A stretch of 64,000 nucleotides of DNA, taken from NCBI RefSeq assembly GCF_036346295.1, contig NZ_CP107822.1, forward strand, positions 1-64,000, written 5' to 3'. The translations under genes were made by a program, and so were the position numbers. Below, one piece after another: positions 20,571-28,748 of this stretch (position 1 is the stretch's first letter; the number at the start of each line of letters is the position of its first letter). Under the pieces are notes generated by a model. That model saw nothing but the letters and a program-made list of their open reading frames with translations. It had not been told where the DNA came from and searched no databases. The stretch is from Streptomyces sp. NBC_00536. Its GTDB lineage: Bacteria > Actinomycetota > Actinomycetes > Streptomycetales > Streptomycetaceae.

Positions 20571-22330
20571 TTCCGGAGAAGCTCGACGAGGGCAGCGACA
20601 CCTACGGTCTGCTCGCCTACCTGTACGGTCCCGGCCGGCGGGACGAACACGTGGATCCTCACCTGGTGGCCGCGTGGGACCCGCACGTCGAAGACCCGGC
20701 GCGCTCCGAGAGCTTCACGTTGTCGGACCTTGCGCTGCTCCTGGACGCACCCGTTTTCGCGACGAAGGGGAAGAAGCCGCCGCAGCACGTCTACCACGTG
20801 GCGGTCCGCAACGCGCCCGAGGACCGCATCCTCTCGGACGAGGAGTGGGCGGAGGTGGCGATCGAGATGATGCACGCTGCCGGTATCGCGGAGCACGGCG
20901 ACGACGAAGGCTGTCGATGGGTGGCGGTACGCCACGCTGAGGATCACATCCACCTCCTTGCCACGAAGATTCGCGAGGACGGGAGGCAGGCCGACCTGAC
21001 CCAGGACATCGTGAAGTTGCAGGCTGCGGCCCGCATCTTCGAGGAGCGCTTGGGACTGCGCCGACTGAAGACCGGCGACAAGACGGCGGCGCAGTGGCGG
21101 AAGGCCGGTGAGCTGGAGAAGGCGAAGCGCCGCGGGCTGAGCGAGGCGCCCCGGGTCACGCTCCAGCGCACGGTGCGGGAGGTGGCAGCGGAGGCTACGA
21201 GCGACGCCGACTTCTTCGAGCGACTGGCGGCGGCCGGACTGCGGGTGAAGCAGCGGATCGCGCCGGACGGGAACCTGACCGGCTACTCGGTGGCCATGCC
21301 CGGGGACCGTAATCCGCAGCAGGAACCGATCTGGTTTCCCGGCACCCGACTCGCGCCCGACCTGTCCTTGCCACGGGTGCGCGAGCGGTGGAGTTCACCG
21401 GTCCCGGCTCAGCGACTTGCGCCGGCGGAGATGTGGCGGGTGGCCGAGGGCAAGGTCCGCGAGGCCGCCGACCAGCTCGGTGCCCAGGGACTGCGGCAGG
21501 GTGCGGGTGACGTGGCCGCGCTCGGTGACCTGATTGTGGTCGCAGCCATCGTCTCCCCCCGGCTGGTGCGCACGCAGATGAGGAAGGCGGCATCCGAATT
21601 CGAGCGGGCATCACGAGCTCCGGGTGACCGTGCGCTGGAGGGGCAGGCCCGCGCGCTGTACCGGGCGTCGGCTCAGGTTCTCTCGCAGTCGGCGGCCGCG
21701 GTCGGCCGCAGCAGCACGGTGGCAGCCCTCGGTTTTCTTCTGGCTCTTGTGCAGGCTGTGGAGGCTTCTCGGCGGTGGCATCAGGCGCAGGAGCACCGGG
21801 CCCAGGCGGAAGCATCCGGACGGGCTGGTCGTCTGCTGCGGGAGGCGGTCGAGGTCACCGCCGGCGCGAACGCGGCACGCGAGTACCGGCCCCGCCCTAA
21901 GCGTGCTGCCGCCCGCCCGGGTGCGGGCCAGCGCAAGGCGGCCGCGCCAAGTGAGCGGCTGATGGCGGGAGTGGTGCAGGAAGCCGTTCCCGAGTATGCC
22001 CGCATCATCCTGACGGACTCGGCGTGGCCTGCCCTGCGCGCGCGGCTGCTGGATGTTGAGAAGGCGGGTGAAGATCCCGTTGACGTGCTGGCAACGGTTG
22101 CGGCCCGCCGGGAGTTGACATCAGCGGAGTCGGCCGCCGAGGTGCTTACATGGCGCCTGTACGGCTGGCGGAAGGAGCGTGAGACGGCGGAGACGTCCGG
22201 TGCCAGTCCGTCGTCGACAGCCGGGGGCGGCAAGGGGAGGAGCGCCGCACCGGTGCGCAAGGCAGCGGCGGCGTCACGGCGCAGGCCGCCCGGTGACGAG
22301 CAGCGCAAGGGTCCGAAGCGGACCCGCTAA
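20567..22330 (+). CDS. Relaxase / mobilisation nuclease (VirD2-like)
   Basis: 587 aa from GTG 20567 (GTGA overlap). The N-terminus (TYGLLAYLYGPGRRDEHVDPH) is the standard opening of actinobacterial relaxases, with candidate nicking tyrosines in that stretch. The metal-binding histidine motif is HAEDHIHLLATKI at about residue 123. Conserved AARIFEERLGLRRL follows. Residues 200-560 are helical, with a hydrophobic segment near 385 (SSTVAALGFLLALVQAV), and the tail is Lys/Arg-rich. It cuts oriT, stays covalently attached and pilots the strand to the coupling protein encoded at 31803. Confidence 0.9.
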   Translation: MIPEKLDEGSDTYGLLAYLYGPGRRDEHVDPHLVAAWDPHVEDPARSESFTLSDLALLLDAPVFATKGKKPPQHVYHVAVRNAPEDRILSDEEWAEVAIEMMHAAGIAEHGDDEGCRWVAVRHAEDHIHLLATKIREDGRQADLTQDIVKLQAAARIFEERLGLRRLKTGDKTAAQWRKAGELEKAKRRGLSEAPRVTLQRTVREVAAEATSDADFFERLAAAGLRVKQRIAPDGNLTGYSVAMPGDRNPQQEPIWFPGTRLAPDLSLPRVRERWSSPVPAQRLAPAEMWRVAEGKVREAADQLGAQGLRQGAGDVAALGDLIVVAAIVSPRLVRTQMRKAASEFERASRAPGDRALEGQARALYRASAQVLSQSAAAVGRSSTVAALGFLLALVQAVEASRRWHQAQEHRAQAEASGRAGRLLREAVEVTAGANAAREYRPRPKRAAARPGAGQRKAAAPSERLMAGVVQEAVPEYARIILTDSAWPALRARLLDVEKAGEDPVDVLATVAARRELTSAESAAEVLTWRLYGWRKERETAETSGASPSSTAGGGKGRSAAPVRKAAAASRRRPPGDEQRKGPKRTR

Positions 22331-22348
22331 CGAGGGGAGTTCAGCCAG

Positions 22349-23488
22349 ATGTCGACACCAGTACCACAGGGGGAGCCGTTCGCCGAGTCTGCGGGCGAAG
22401 CGGTCGAGACGGCCGTCATGTCGGTGCGTCTGGTCATGGCCATTGCTGATGCCGTCCGCCGTCATCAGCAGCGGCTGAAGAAGGGCGAGGAGGAGGAGCT
22501 GCCGCCCGCGGAGCAGGCGGTCCAGGACGCGAAGGAGGAGCTGAAGGACCTGCTGCCCGCAGACATTTCCGCGGCCATGCTCAAGGGGGCGGACTGGCCG
22601 CAGCTCGCGCAGCAGATGATGGCGCTCAAGAAGGCCGGAGTCGACTTGGAGCAGCTGCTGCCGCGCGTCGGTGAGATTGCGGTGAGCGTGCGGGACCAGG
22701 TCCTTGCGAACGAGGAAAGGGTCGCGGCTGAGGGCACCGGGCAGTGGGAGAAGATGCTGCGCGATTTGCTTCCGGCGGGGCCGGTCCGGGAGGCGATGCT
22801 GTCCTCCCCGGCGTGGCCGGAGATGGCGGTGACGCTGAGCCAGCTTGACGCGAAGCGAGTGAACGTGCGGCAGATTCTTGTCGCCGCTCACGACGAAGGT
22901 CTTGGTGTGGACCAGGCGATGGCCAAGGTCTTCGCCGCGGGTGAGGCGTCGGCCACGAGCCGTGACGCGATGCTGTCGTGGGGGCCGATGACGGAGGGGC
23001 TCGACCTCCCGAAGGATCTCGACCTTTCCGACCGGGATCGAGCGCTTCGCCAGGTGGCGATCTCCTCTCAGGAGAACCAGCGGTTCGCCCGCATGGTGCG
23101 CGAGGCGATGCCCGGCCGGGAGCGCGATGCCGACCTCATGGTTGCGGCGCGGCAGTGGCCGGTGGTGGCCGCTCGGATGGCCAAGATGGAGAGCGAGAGA
23201 CAGCCGGTCAAGGAGCACCTGGCCGGGTTGATGAAGGACACCTCGTGGGAGAAGGGGCAGGGTTCTTTGGGTACGCGGCTGTTGCAGGCGACCAGTGATG
23301 CGCTGCGCCGTCCCCCCGGTACCGCCGGCACCGGTGCGCGACCGCGGGTCAGCACGACGGCGGCGCGGTCGCAGTCGTCGACGGTGGGCCCTACTAAGGC
23401 GCAGGCGCCCAAGGGTGCGGCGCCTGCCGAGCCGGGGGTAGCTGCGCACCGGGAAGCCGGTCCGGCAAAGCAGGGCCGGACCCGCTAG
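22349..23488 (+). CDS. Relaxase-linked helical-repeat protein, 379 aa
   Basis: ATG 22349, 18 bases after the relaxase. Three spaced repeats share a Trp-Pro core: ADWPQLAQQMMALKKAGVDL (about 78), PAWPEMAVTLSQLDAKRVNV (about 152) and RQWPVVAARMAKMESERQPV (about 268). Each is followed by a short helix. The first 60 residues include a Met/Ala helix and an acidic Lys/Glu segment; the C-terminal 80 are Ala/Pro/Thr-rich and basic. Probably a relaxosome accessory or substrate-recognition protein, judging only by position. A strong terminator follows. Confidence 0.65.
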   Translation: MSTPVPQGEPFAESAGEAVETAVMSVRLVMAIADAVRRHQQRLKKGEEEELPPAEQAVQDAKEELKDLLPADISAAMLKGADWPQLAQQMMALKKAGVDLEQLLPRVGEIAVSVRDQVLANEERVAAEGTGQWEKMLRDLLPAGPVREAMLSSPAWPEMAVTLSQLDAKRVNVRQILVAAHDEGLGVDQAMAKVFAAGEASATSRDAMLSWGPMTEGLDLPKDLDLSDRDRALRQVAISSQENQRFARMVREAMPGRERDADLMVAARQWPVVAARMAKMESERQPVKEHLAGLMKDTSWEKGQGSLGTRLLQATSDALRRPPGTAGTGARPRVSTTAARSQSSTVGPTKAQAPKGAAPAEPGVAAHREAGPAKQGRTR

Positions 23489-23505
23489 AGGGCGGCAGAA
23501 CACGA

Positions 23506-23537
23506 GCGTGCCGCAGACCTTTTGGTCTGCGGCACGC
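23506..23537. terminator. Bidirectional terminator between mobilisation and leftward genes
   Basis: Perfect 14-bp arms GCGTGCCGCAGACC and GGTCTGCGGCACGC with loop TTTT. It lies between convergent genes (stops at 23488 and 23562). Confidence 0.88.
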
Positions 23538-23561
23538 GTCGTTTTCGGGGCCTGTCCTCGG

Positions 23562-23987
23562 CTAGTTGGCCAACATGCTTGGCGAGCAGTCGAAGGAGAG
23601 CACGGCGTGCTTCTCGGGAACCCCGTGGTTCTCCACGACCATCCGACGGGCCAGCCCGAACAGGACCGAGCGGGTGTCGTGTGGAGAGGGCAGGCTCTCG
23701 CCCCAGATGCTGTGGTGGTGGTCCCCTTTGCGGCTTCGCCACCACACGCTCAGCGTCCAGAAGTGCGGGGCGTTGGTGAGGGCGTCGGGGGCCAGCTCGA
23801 ACCAGGTTGTGACGTAACCGTCGGGAGCCAGCTTCAGCTTCTTCTCCATGATCCGCTGTGCCCCTTGGTACAGGTTCGGGCGACTGTCGCCGAGACCGGC
23901 CAGCACTACGTCGGAGAAGGTCTCGTAGCGCAGCGCATCGCTGCGGTCGTGCCGCAGGACGGTCATGCTCCGGAAGTACCGGTCCAT
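23562..23987 (-). CDS. Hypothetical protein, 141 aa
   Basis: ATG at 23987 with AAAGGC upstream; the frame extends further upstream but there it overlaps the cell-wall hydrolase gene. The product is rich in aromatic and His residues (MDRYFRSMTVLRHDRSDALR, SVWWRSRKGDHHHSIW) and ends SFDCSPSMLAN. No signal peptide. It follows the SLT/NlpC gene in the leftward transcript. No family recognised. Confidence 0.6.
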   Translation of the reverse strand: MDRYFRSMTVLRHDRSDALRYETFSDVVLAGLGDSRPNLYQGAQRIMEKKLKLAPDGYVTTWFELAPDALTNAPHFWTLSVWWRSRKGDHHHSIWGESLPSPHDTRSVLFGLARRMVVENHGVPEKHAVLSFDCSPSMLAN

Positions 23988-24031
23988 CGGTGTTGCCTTT
24001 CGGTCGCGCCGGATTGCGCCCCCGGAGCCGG

Positions 24032-25114
24032 TCAGGGGCGGGTGGCGCCGAAGTAGTCCGACTCGGGCATTGCGGAGGTGAGGGGCTGGAGTTCGACGTT
24101 CCTGCCTGTGCGCGGTGCGTGCAGGACGTTGCCGTCGCCCGCGTACATCGCTACGTGGTAGATGGAGCCGGATCCGCCCTTGCTCCAGAAGAGCAGGTCG
24201 CCGGGCTTGAGCTCGCTTCGGGAGACTGCTCGGCCGGAGGTTGCGCCGTACTGCTCGGACGCTACGCGGGGCAGGTGCGTGGTCGGCCAGTAGGCGTACT
24301 GGACCAATGACGAGCAGTCGAATCCGACGGTGCTGGAGGCGCTGCACTGCCCGTTCAGGTACCCGTTGAGGCCGTCGCAGAATCCTGTCGAGGGGCCCGC
24401 GGGAGTGCCGCCGCCCCAGGAGTACGGGGTGCCCATCCGGGCCGCTGCGCGGCGCACGGCGTCCGGACCGGAGCCGTTGCCGGAGACCTCCAGGAGACCG
24501 CCGCCCTGGAACTTGGGGATGTCGGCCATGATGGCCTTCACGTAGCCGTAGGTCTCTCCCTCGGCCTGGCCGGGGCGGCGGGCGAACCAGATCGGCGGGA
24601 CTCCGCGGAATCTCTCGACCGCGCCCCAGCCCGCGTTGTATCCGGCGAGGGCGAGGGCGCGCGGGTCACCGCCGAAGCCGGAGCTTTTCGCGTCGCCGAG
24701 CAGGGAGCACATGTAGCGGCCCTGCGACATGACGGCATCGCCTATGTCCCACGGCGAGTTTCTCCCGTTGCCGTCGTCGTCCCTGCCGTAGGTCGCCCAC
24801 GTGCCGTCGACGAACTGCGCGGGCCCCTTCGCGCCGGCGTCGGAGGTGGCCTCGTCGTGGGTGTTCTTGAACTTGGACTCGTTCCACAGCTGGGATGCCA
24901 GCAGCGCGGGGGTGAGTTCCCGGTGGTCCTTGCACGCCGCGGAGGCCTTGAACAGCCATGGCCTGTACTCGGAGGGGACACCCCTGAGACCGCCGCCGCC
25001 ATCTCCTATCTCGTTCGCGTGGGCGTCGCTGTCGATGACCACCATCACGATCAGCCCGACGCACGCGAGCATCAGGCCGCACACCCCCAGGACGATCCCA
25101 ACCAGCCACTTCAT
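24032..25114 (-). CDS. Transfer-associated bifunctional cell-wall hydrolase (SLT + NlpC/P60), VirB1-like
   Basis: 360 aa, ATG 25114. An N-terminal membrane anchor spans residues 3-27 (WLVGIVLGVCGLMLACVGLI). The SLT-like transglycosylase domain at about 45-205 has the catalytic Glu in QLWNESKF (near 78) and AGYNAGWGAV. The NlpC/P60 endopeptidase domain at about 225-355 has Cys in VGFDCSSLVQYAY (near 267), His in IYHVAMYAG (near 320) and PGDLLFW. Such two-domain proteins open peptidoglycan for the transfer channel in Gram-positive conjugation (TcpG/Orf14/VirB1 type). Leftward, just outside the rightward transfer operon. Confidence 0.88.
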   Translation of the reverse strand: MKWLVGIVLGVCGLMLACVGLIVMVVIDSDAHANEIGDGGGGLRGVPSEYRPWLFKASAACKDHRELTPALLASQLWNESKFKNTHDEATSDAGAKGPAQFVDGTWATYGRDDDGNGRNSPWDIGDAVMSQGRYMCSLLGDAKSSGFGGDPRALALAGYNAGWGAVERFRGVPPIWFARRPGQAEGETYGYVKAIMADIPKFQGGGLLEVSGNGSGPDAVRRAAARMGTPYSWGGGTPAGPSTGFCDGLNGYLNGQCSASSTVGFDCSSLVQYAYWPTTHLPRVASEQYGATSGRAVSRSELKPGDLLFWSKGGSGSIYHVAMYAGDGNVLHAPRTGRNVELQPLTSAMPESDYFGATRP

Positions 25115-25363
25115 GTCATTCCCCCCGTGCTTGTGCGCCGCGCTGTCCTGCCTGTGGTGCGGGCTTGCCGAAATAGATCATGGGCCGTGCAGTGTGCCTG
25201 CCTTCGGTGAGTGGACGTCAGGAGCCGCGTGGAGAGCCGTGCGTGCGGGTCCGGCACCGCGCCGGGTCGGGGCCCGGGCGGGCGCCGGACCTGGGGCGAG
25301 TGCTTGATCGTGGCAGACCTCACGTAGGGTCAGGGAACGTCTTGCGCGCGGTGAGTTCGCACA

Positions 25364-25400
25364 GCGAAATGCCGCCCGCTTCATTTCGCGTGGCGAAATG
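25364..25400. promoter_or_regulatory. GCGAAATG inverted/direct repeats upstream of transfer operon
   Basis: GCGAAATG at 25364, its inverse CATTTCGC at 25382 and a third GCGAAATG at 25393. Located in the divergent 580-base interval between the cell-wall hydrolase and the first transfer gene, which otherwise holds no supported gene. Likely an operator. A TTGTCA..17..CAGTAC promoter-like pair lies further right near 25614. Confidence 0.5.
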
Positions 25401-25695
25401 GAGCGGCGTCCGCGTGCGGGCATTGGCGACTCGGGGGTGTGGCTGATGGCTTTTGGGCTCTGTGCGGTGGGTACTGCCGGACCGGATTCCGGCAAGGTCG
25501 GGTTCCTCAATCCGGATGATGTTTTCGGCGTCCGGTGTTCGTGCCCGCACGCCTTTGTTTCGCAACCCACGTGACCTGACCTCCGGCGACCGGGAAAAAC
25601 ACTGCTCGGGTTTGTCACGGGTGCACGCTAGCCTCAGTACCCCATGGGCTCAGATCCCGTGGTGGAAACGCATGAACGCAGGGGGGAGTTGCGGT

Positions 25696-26181
25696 GTGAT
25701 TACTCATCCAGAGACACCAACCCCGGTGACACGTACGCCGGTTGTACTTAAATACGCGCTGATTCCGGTTCACGGATACGGCATTGCGGTGGCTACCGTC
25801 GCGCGGATGCTCGACGGTGACGCCGCCGCCGGTGAGCGCGCCCGGGTCCTGGGTCCCGCCGAGGCGATTCCGTACGGAGCCCAGCCGGTACTGCTGGCCG
25901 AGACGACCGTGTACGGCATCAAGCGCGTGGAGGACCTCCTCCAGCGCTGGGGCTCGCTGCCGAAGCCGTGGCTGGTGCTGATTTCTGACGCACCAGCCCG
26001 CCCGGTGCCGGATGCCCGGTACCTGGTGCGCGCGCTGGAGGGGCGCTTGGCAGGGGTGGCCCGGGTGCCGTACCTGCCCGTGCTCCGGGCCGTTAGAGAT
26101 CCAGACGAGGCCCTGGAGTACAAGGACGTTCAGGCCGCAGCCCACGGGCTGCGGCGCAAGATCGAAGGGGACAGACGATGA
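25696..26181 (+). CDS. First gene of transfer operon, hypothetical 161 aa
   Basis: GTG at 25696 eight bases after GGGGGGAG, which decides the start. The protein contains VVLKYALIPVHGYGIAVATV near the start, PWLVLISDAPARPVPDARYL, and an Arg-rich end. The pattern of strands and helices resembles a nucleotide-binding fold, but there is no P-loop. Cytoplasmic. Its last codons overlap the VirB2-like gene (ATGA), so it belongs to the same transcript as the secretion channel. Confidence 0.65.
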   Translation: MITHPETPTPVTRTPVVLKYALIPVHGYGIAVATVARMLDGDAAAGERARVLGPAEAIPYGAQPVLLAETTVYGIKRVEDLLQRWGSLPKPWLVLISDAPARPVPDARYLVRALEGRLAGVARVPYLPVLRAVRDPDEALEYKDVQAAAHGLRRKIEGDRR

Positions 26182-26477
26182 GCACGACGGTGCAGCTCTT
26201 CACGCTCGCGGCGGACGGCGGCCTCATTCCGGGCTCGACGCCGACGAAGATTCCGGGGCTGGACGGCCCCGTCACCAAGATTTTCGGGTACGCCCTGTGG
26301 CTGCTGATTCTCGCCGGGGTCGGCGGAACGGGTTACGGCGTCTACAAGCTCGCGGTTTCGGACAAGTCGAGGAACGGGGGCGGGAGCGAACCCTTCAAGT
26401 GGATGGGGGGAGGGGTCGCCACCATCCTTCTGGCCGGGTCGCTGATCACGATCCTCAACGGGATTGCGACGGGCTGA
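26178..26477 (+). CDS. Small two-helix membrane protein, VirB2/TrbC-like
   Basis: 99 aa. Two hydrophobic helices (IFGYALWLLILAGVGGTGYG at about 36-55 and GGGVATILLAGSLITILNG at about 77-96) are joined by a charged loop with SDKSRNGGGSE. Size, topology and position ahead of the VirB8/VirB6/VirB4-like genes are those of the small channel-core or pilin subunits of type IV systems. ATG 26178 overlaps the previous stop. Sequence identity to known pilins is not obvious. Confidence 0.65.
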   Translation: MSTTVQLFTLAADGGLIPGSTPTKIPGLDGPVTKIFGYALWLLILAGVGGTGYGVYKLAVSDKSRNGGGSEPFKWMGGGVATILLAGSLITILNGIATG

Positions 26478-26478
26478 C

Positions 26479-27279
26479 ATGTCGCGAACCAGGGGGACGT
26501 GGAACACGAAGGGGACGTGGGCCGCGGGGGTTCTGCTGGCCGTCGTCATTCTGCTGACGGGCTACGCGGCACTCGTGGGTGACGGGGACGAGGCACAGAC
26601 TCCGGCCAAGGGCGGTGGCGCCAGCCCGAGCGTGAGCGGGGCGGCCAGCCCCGAGGCGACGTACGCGCCGCCGCAGGACTGGACCGAGCCGCAGCGGTGG
26701 ACGGCGTTGCCGCGGGGGCAGCGTACGGACGACCGCGGCAGCCAGGTCGGGTTCCCGCACACGGCCGAGGGTGCGGTCGCCATGACGGCCGCTGGCAACA
26801 CCACCCGCGTCGAGGGCGACCACTCCACCGTCGACGAGCAGGTGCGCATCTACAACTCGTACCTCGGCAAGGGTGACCAGTCCGCGCAGGCGGCCGAGCA
26901 GATCAAGCTCAATGCGCAGGCGAGCGACAAGACGCTGGCCCAGGAGGCGGGCGTCCCGGCGGGGCAGCCGCTGCCGTCGGGCGCCTACGTGCGTACTCAC
27001 GTTGTCGGCTACAAGGTCATCAAGAAGTCGGCCGACGAGGTCACGGTGTGGCTGCTGGCCCGCGTGGTCCAGAAGGCCGGTGAGACGGCCGAGGAGAAGG
27101 GTTCTTACACCCGCACCCTGGCCGGCGCGCAGTGGCAGGACGGCGACTGGAAGCTGACCGCGGCCGCCACCATCCGGGCCCAGCAGGACACCGTGGGCCA
27201 GAGCGAGCCCGCGATGGTGGCCCCGGGTGACGACGCGTTCAACGACGCGGGTTGGACGGCCATTCGGGAGGCGTCGTGA
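26479..27279 (+). CDS. Single-pass transfer protein, VirB8/TcpC-like
   Basis: 266 aa from ATG 26479. A short cytoplasmic N-terminus, one membrane helix at about 14-33 (AAGVLLAVVILLTGYAALV), a Ser/Pro/Ala linker, then an extracytoplasmic domain of about 190 residues. The latter contains VGFPHTAEGAVAMTAAGN, VRIYNSYLG and RTLAGAQWQDGDWKLTA, consistent with the NTF2-like fold of VirB8/TcpC. Position between the VirB2-like and VirB6-like genes supports a channel-assembly role. Confidence 0.65.
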   Translation: MSRTRGTWNTKGTWAAGVLLAVVILLTGYAALVGDGDEAQTPAKGGGASPSVSGAASPEATYAPPQDWTEPQRWTALPRGQRTDDRGSQVGFPHTAEGAVAMTAAGNTTRVEGDHSTVDEQVRIYNSYLGKGDQSAQAAEQIKLNAQASDKTLAQEAGVPAGQPLPSGAYVRTHVVGYKVIKKSADEVTVWLLARVVQKAGETAEEKGSYTRTLAGAQWQDGDWKLTAAATIRAQQDTVGQSEPAMVAPGDDAFNDAGWTAIREAS

Positions 27280-28748
27280 AGCACCGGTTGGTTGCCCTGC
27301 TGTTGACCCTGATCGTGGCCCTCGGGGTCACGGTGACGGCGCCGCAGCCTGCGCGCGCGGACGGGCCCATAGGCAACGGCGTCGAAGTGGCGTGCATGGT
27401 GGGAGCCGGTACCAGCCCGATCCTCGGGGTCATCATCGCCATCGCGGGCAAGGGCGGATCCCTGTGCGACAAGATCGGCGACGCGGCAGAGAAGAAGATC
27501 AAAGAGGAGTGGAAGAAGGTCTGGGACTCGGTTCTCGGGGATGTGATCAAGTCCGCCGCTGACGGCGTGAAGCTGATCATCAAGAAGGTGCTGACCGTCG
27601 CCTTGATGGGGCCATCGGTCGATCTGGCCGCGACCAAACTGTGGGGGCCAGACGCCACGTTGTCCGGGATGCTGATGTGGCTGGGCCTACTGATCGCGGT
27701 GGCCGGAGTCATGTGGCAGATGGGCAAGATGGCCGTGACCGGGCAGGTCAAGCACCTGGGGCGCGCCATGGTGGGCTGGGTGGAGAACCTGGTGCTGACG
27801 GCCGTTGGTGTGAGCCTGTTCGCGCTGTTGCTGGTCGCCTCGGACGCGCTGACCGCAGGTCTGGTCAACGCGACGTTCGACAACGACGCCGCGGCGTACG
27901 AGCGGATTGTCGCGGTGATGATGCCCGCCGGGATCAGTAACCCGATCCTGGTGCTCGGCGTGGTGCAGGTCATCCTGATCGTGGGCGGCATCCAGCTGGT
28001 CATGGTGTTCCTGCGGCAGAGCGCGATCCCCCTCATCTGCCTGCTGCTGCCCGTGGCTGCCGCAGGCCGGACGGGCGGCGACTCCACCCGGCAGTGGGCT
28101 CCGAAGCTCATCACCTCAGGTCTGGTCATCGTGGCCTACAAGCCGATCCTGGCGGTCATCGTGTGCACGGGCTTCGCGGAGTTCGGACACAGCCAGACCC
28201 TGGCGGAATGGCTGCGCGGCTGCGCCACCCTCGTCCTCGGCGTTCTTGCGCCCGGGCCGTTGACCAAGCTGTTCGCCCCGTTCGGCGAGACGGTCGGCGG
28301 CGGCATGGCCGTCGGCGGGGCCAGCGGCGCCCTCGGCGCGGCGGCGGGCTACATCGGCGGCAAGGGAGACAAGGGCGACAGCGGCGGCGGAGGCGACGGA
28401 CCGGCCAGCGCCGTGCAGCACGCCCAGATGGTCGAGCAGAGCATGGGCAAGCAGGGCGGCGGCGGCCAGGGCGGCGACGCGCTCGCGCAGGCAGGCCGCA
28501 ACGAGGCAGCCGCGAAGATCCCCGCCCAGGGGGCGGGCGCCGAAGGTGCGGCGGCAGGTGCCGCAGGGCAGGCAGGCACCGCCGGTGCGGCAGGAACAGC
28601 CGGCACGGCAGGTGCGGCGGGCGGCGCGGCTGCGGCGGGCGGCGCGGCTGCGGCCGCGGGTCCGGTCGGCATCGGTATCGCCGTTCTGGATGGCGTCAAC
28701 AACGCCATCCAGGGAGCGGCTGGAGAAGTCGGTGGGGGCAAGCAGTGA
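27276..28748 (+). CDS. Polytopic transfer-channel protein, SCO6881/VirB6-like
   Basis: 490 aa, GTG 27276 overlapping the previous stop. A signal sequence (HRLVALLLTLIVALGVTVTA, cleavage after ARA) is followed by at least five membrane helices between about 130 and 350 (LSGMLMWLGLLIAVAGVMW, LVLTAVGVSLFALLLVAS, ILVLGVVQVILIVGGIQLVM, SAIPLICLLLPVAAA, LITSGLVIVAYKPILAVIV). A long Gly/Ala/Gln-rich tail follows. This matches the SCO6881-type component that precedes SCO6880-type genes in Streptomyces, functionally placed like VirB6/TrbL. Confidence 0.8.
   Translation: MKHRLVALLLTLIVALGVTVTAPQPARADGPIGNGVEVACMVGAGTSPILGVIIAIAGKGGSLCDKIGDAAEKKIKEEWKKVWDSVLGDVIKSAADGVKLIIKKVLTVALMGPSVDLAATKLWGPDATLSGMLMWLGLLIAVAGVMWQMGKMAVTGQVKHLGRAMVGWVENLVLTAVGVSLFALLLVASDALTAGLVNATFDNDAAAYERIVAVMMPAGISNPILVLGVVQVILIVGGIQLVMVFLRQSAIPLICLLLPVAAAGRTGGDSTRQWAPKLITSGLVIVAYKPILAVIVCTGFAEFGHSQTLAEWLRGCATLVLGVLAPGPLTKLFAPFGETVGGGMAVGGASGALGAAAGYIGGKGDKGDSGGGGDGPASAVQHAQMVEQSMGKQGGGGQGGDALAQAGRNEAAAKIPAQGAGAEGAAAGAAGQAGTAGAAGTAGTAGAAGGAAAAGGAAAAAGPVGIGIAVLDGVNNAIQGAAGEVGGGKQ

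Noticed and set aside
25111..25618. Small leftward genes in the 25.1-25.6 kb gap
   Set aside because: Frames are Arg/Thr-rich, lack ribosome sites and overlap the GCGAAATG control repeats.
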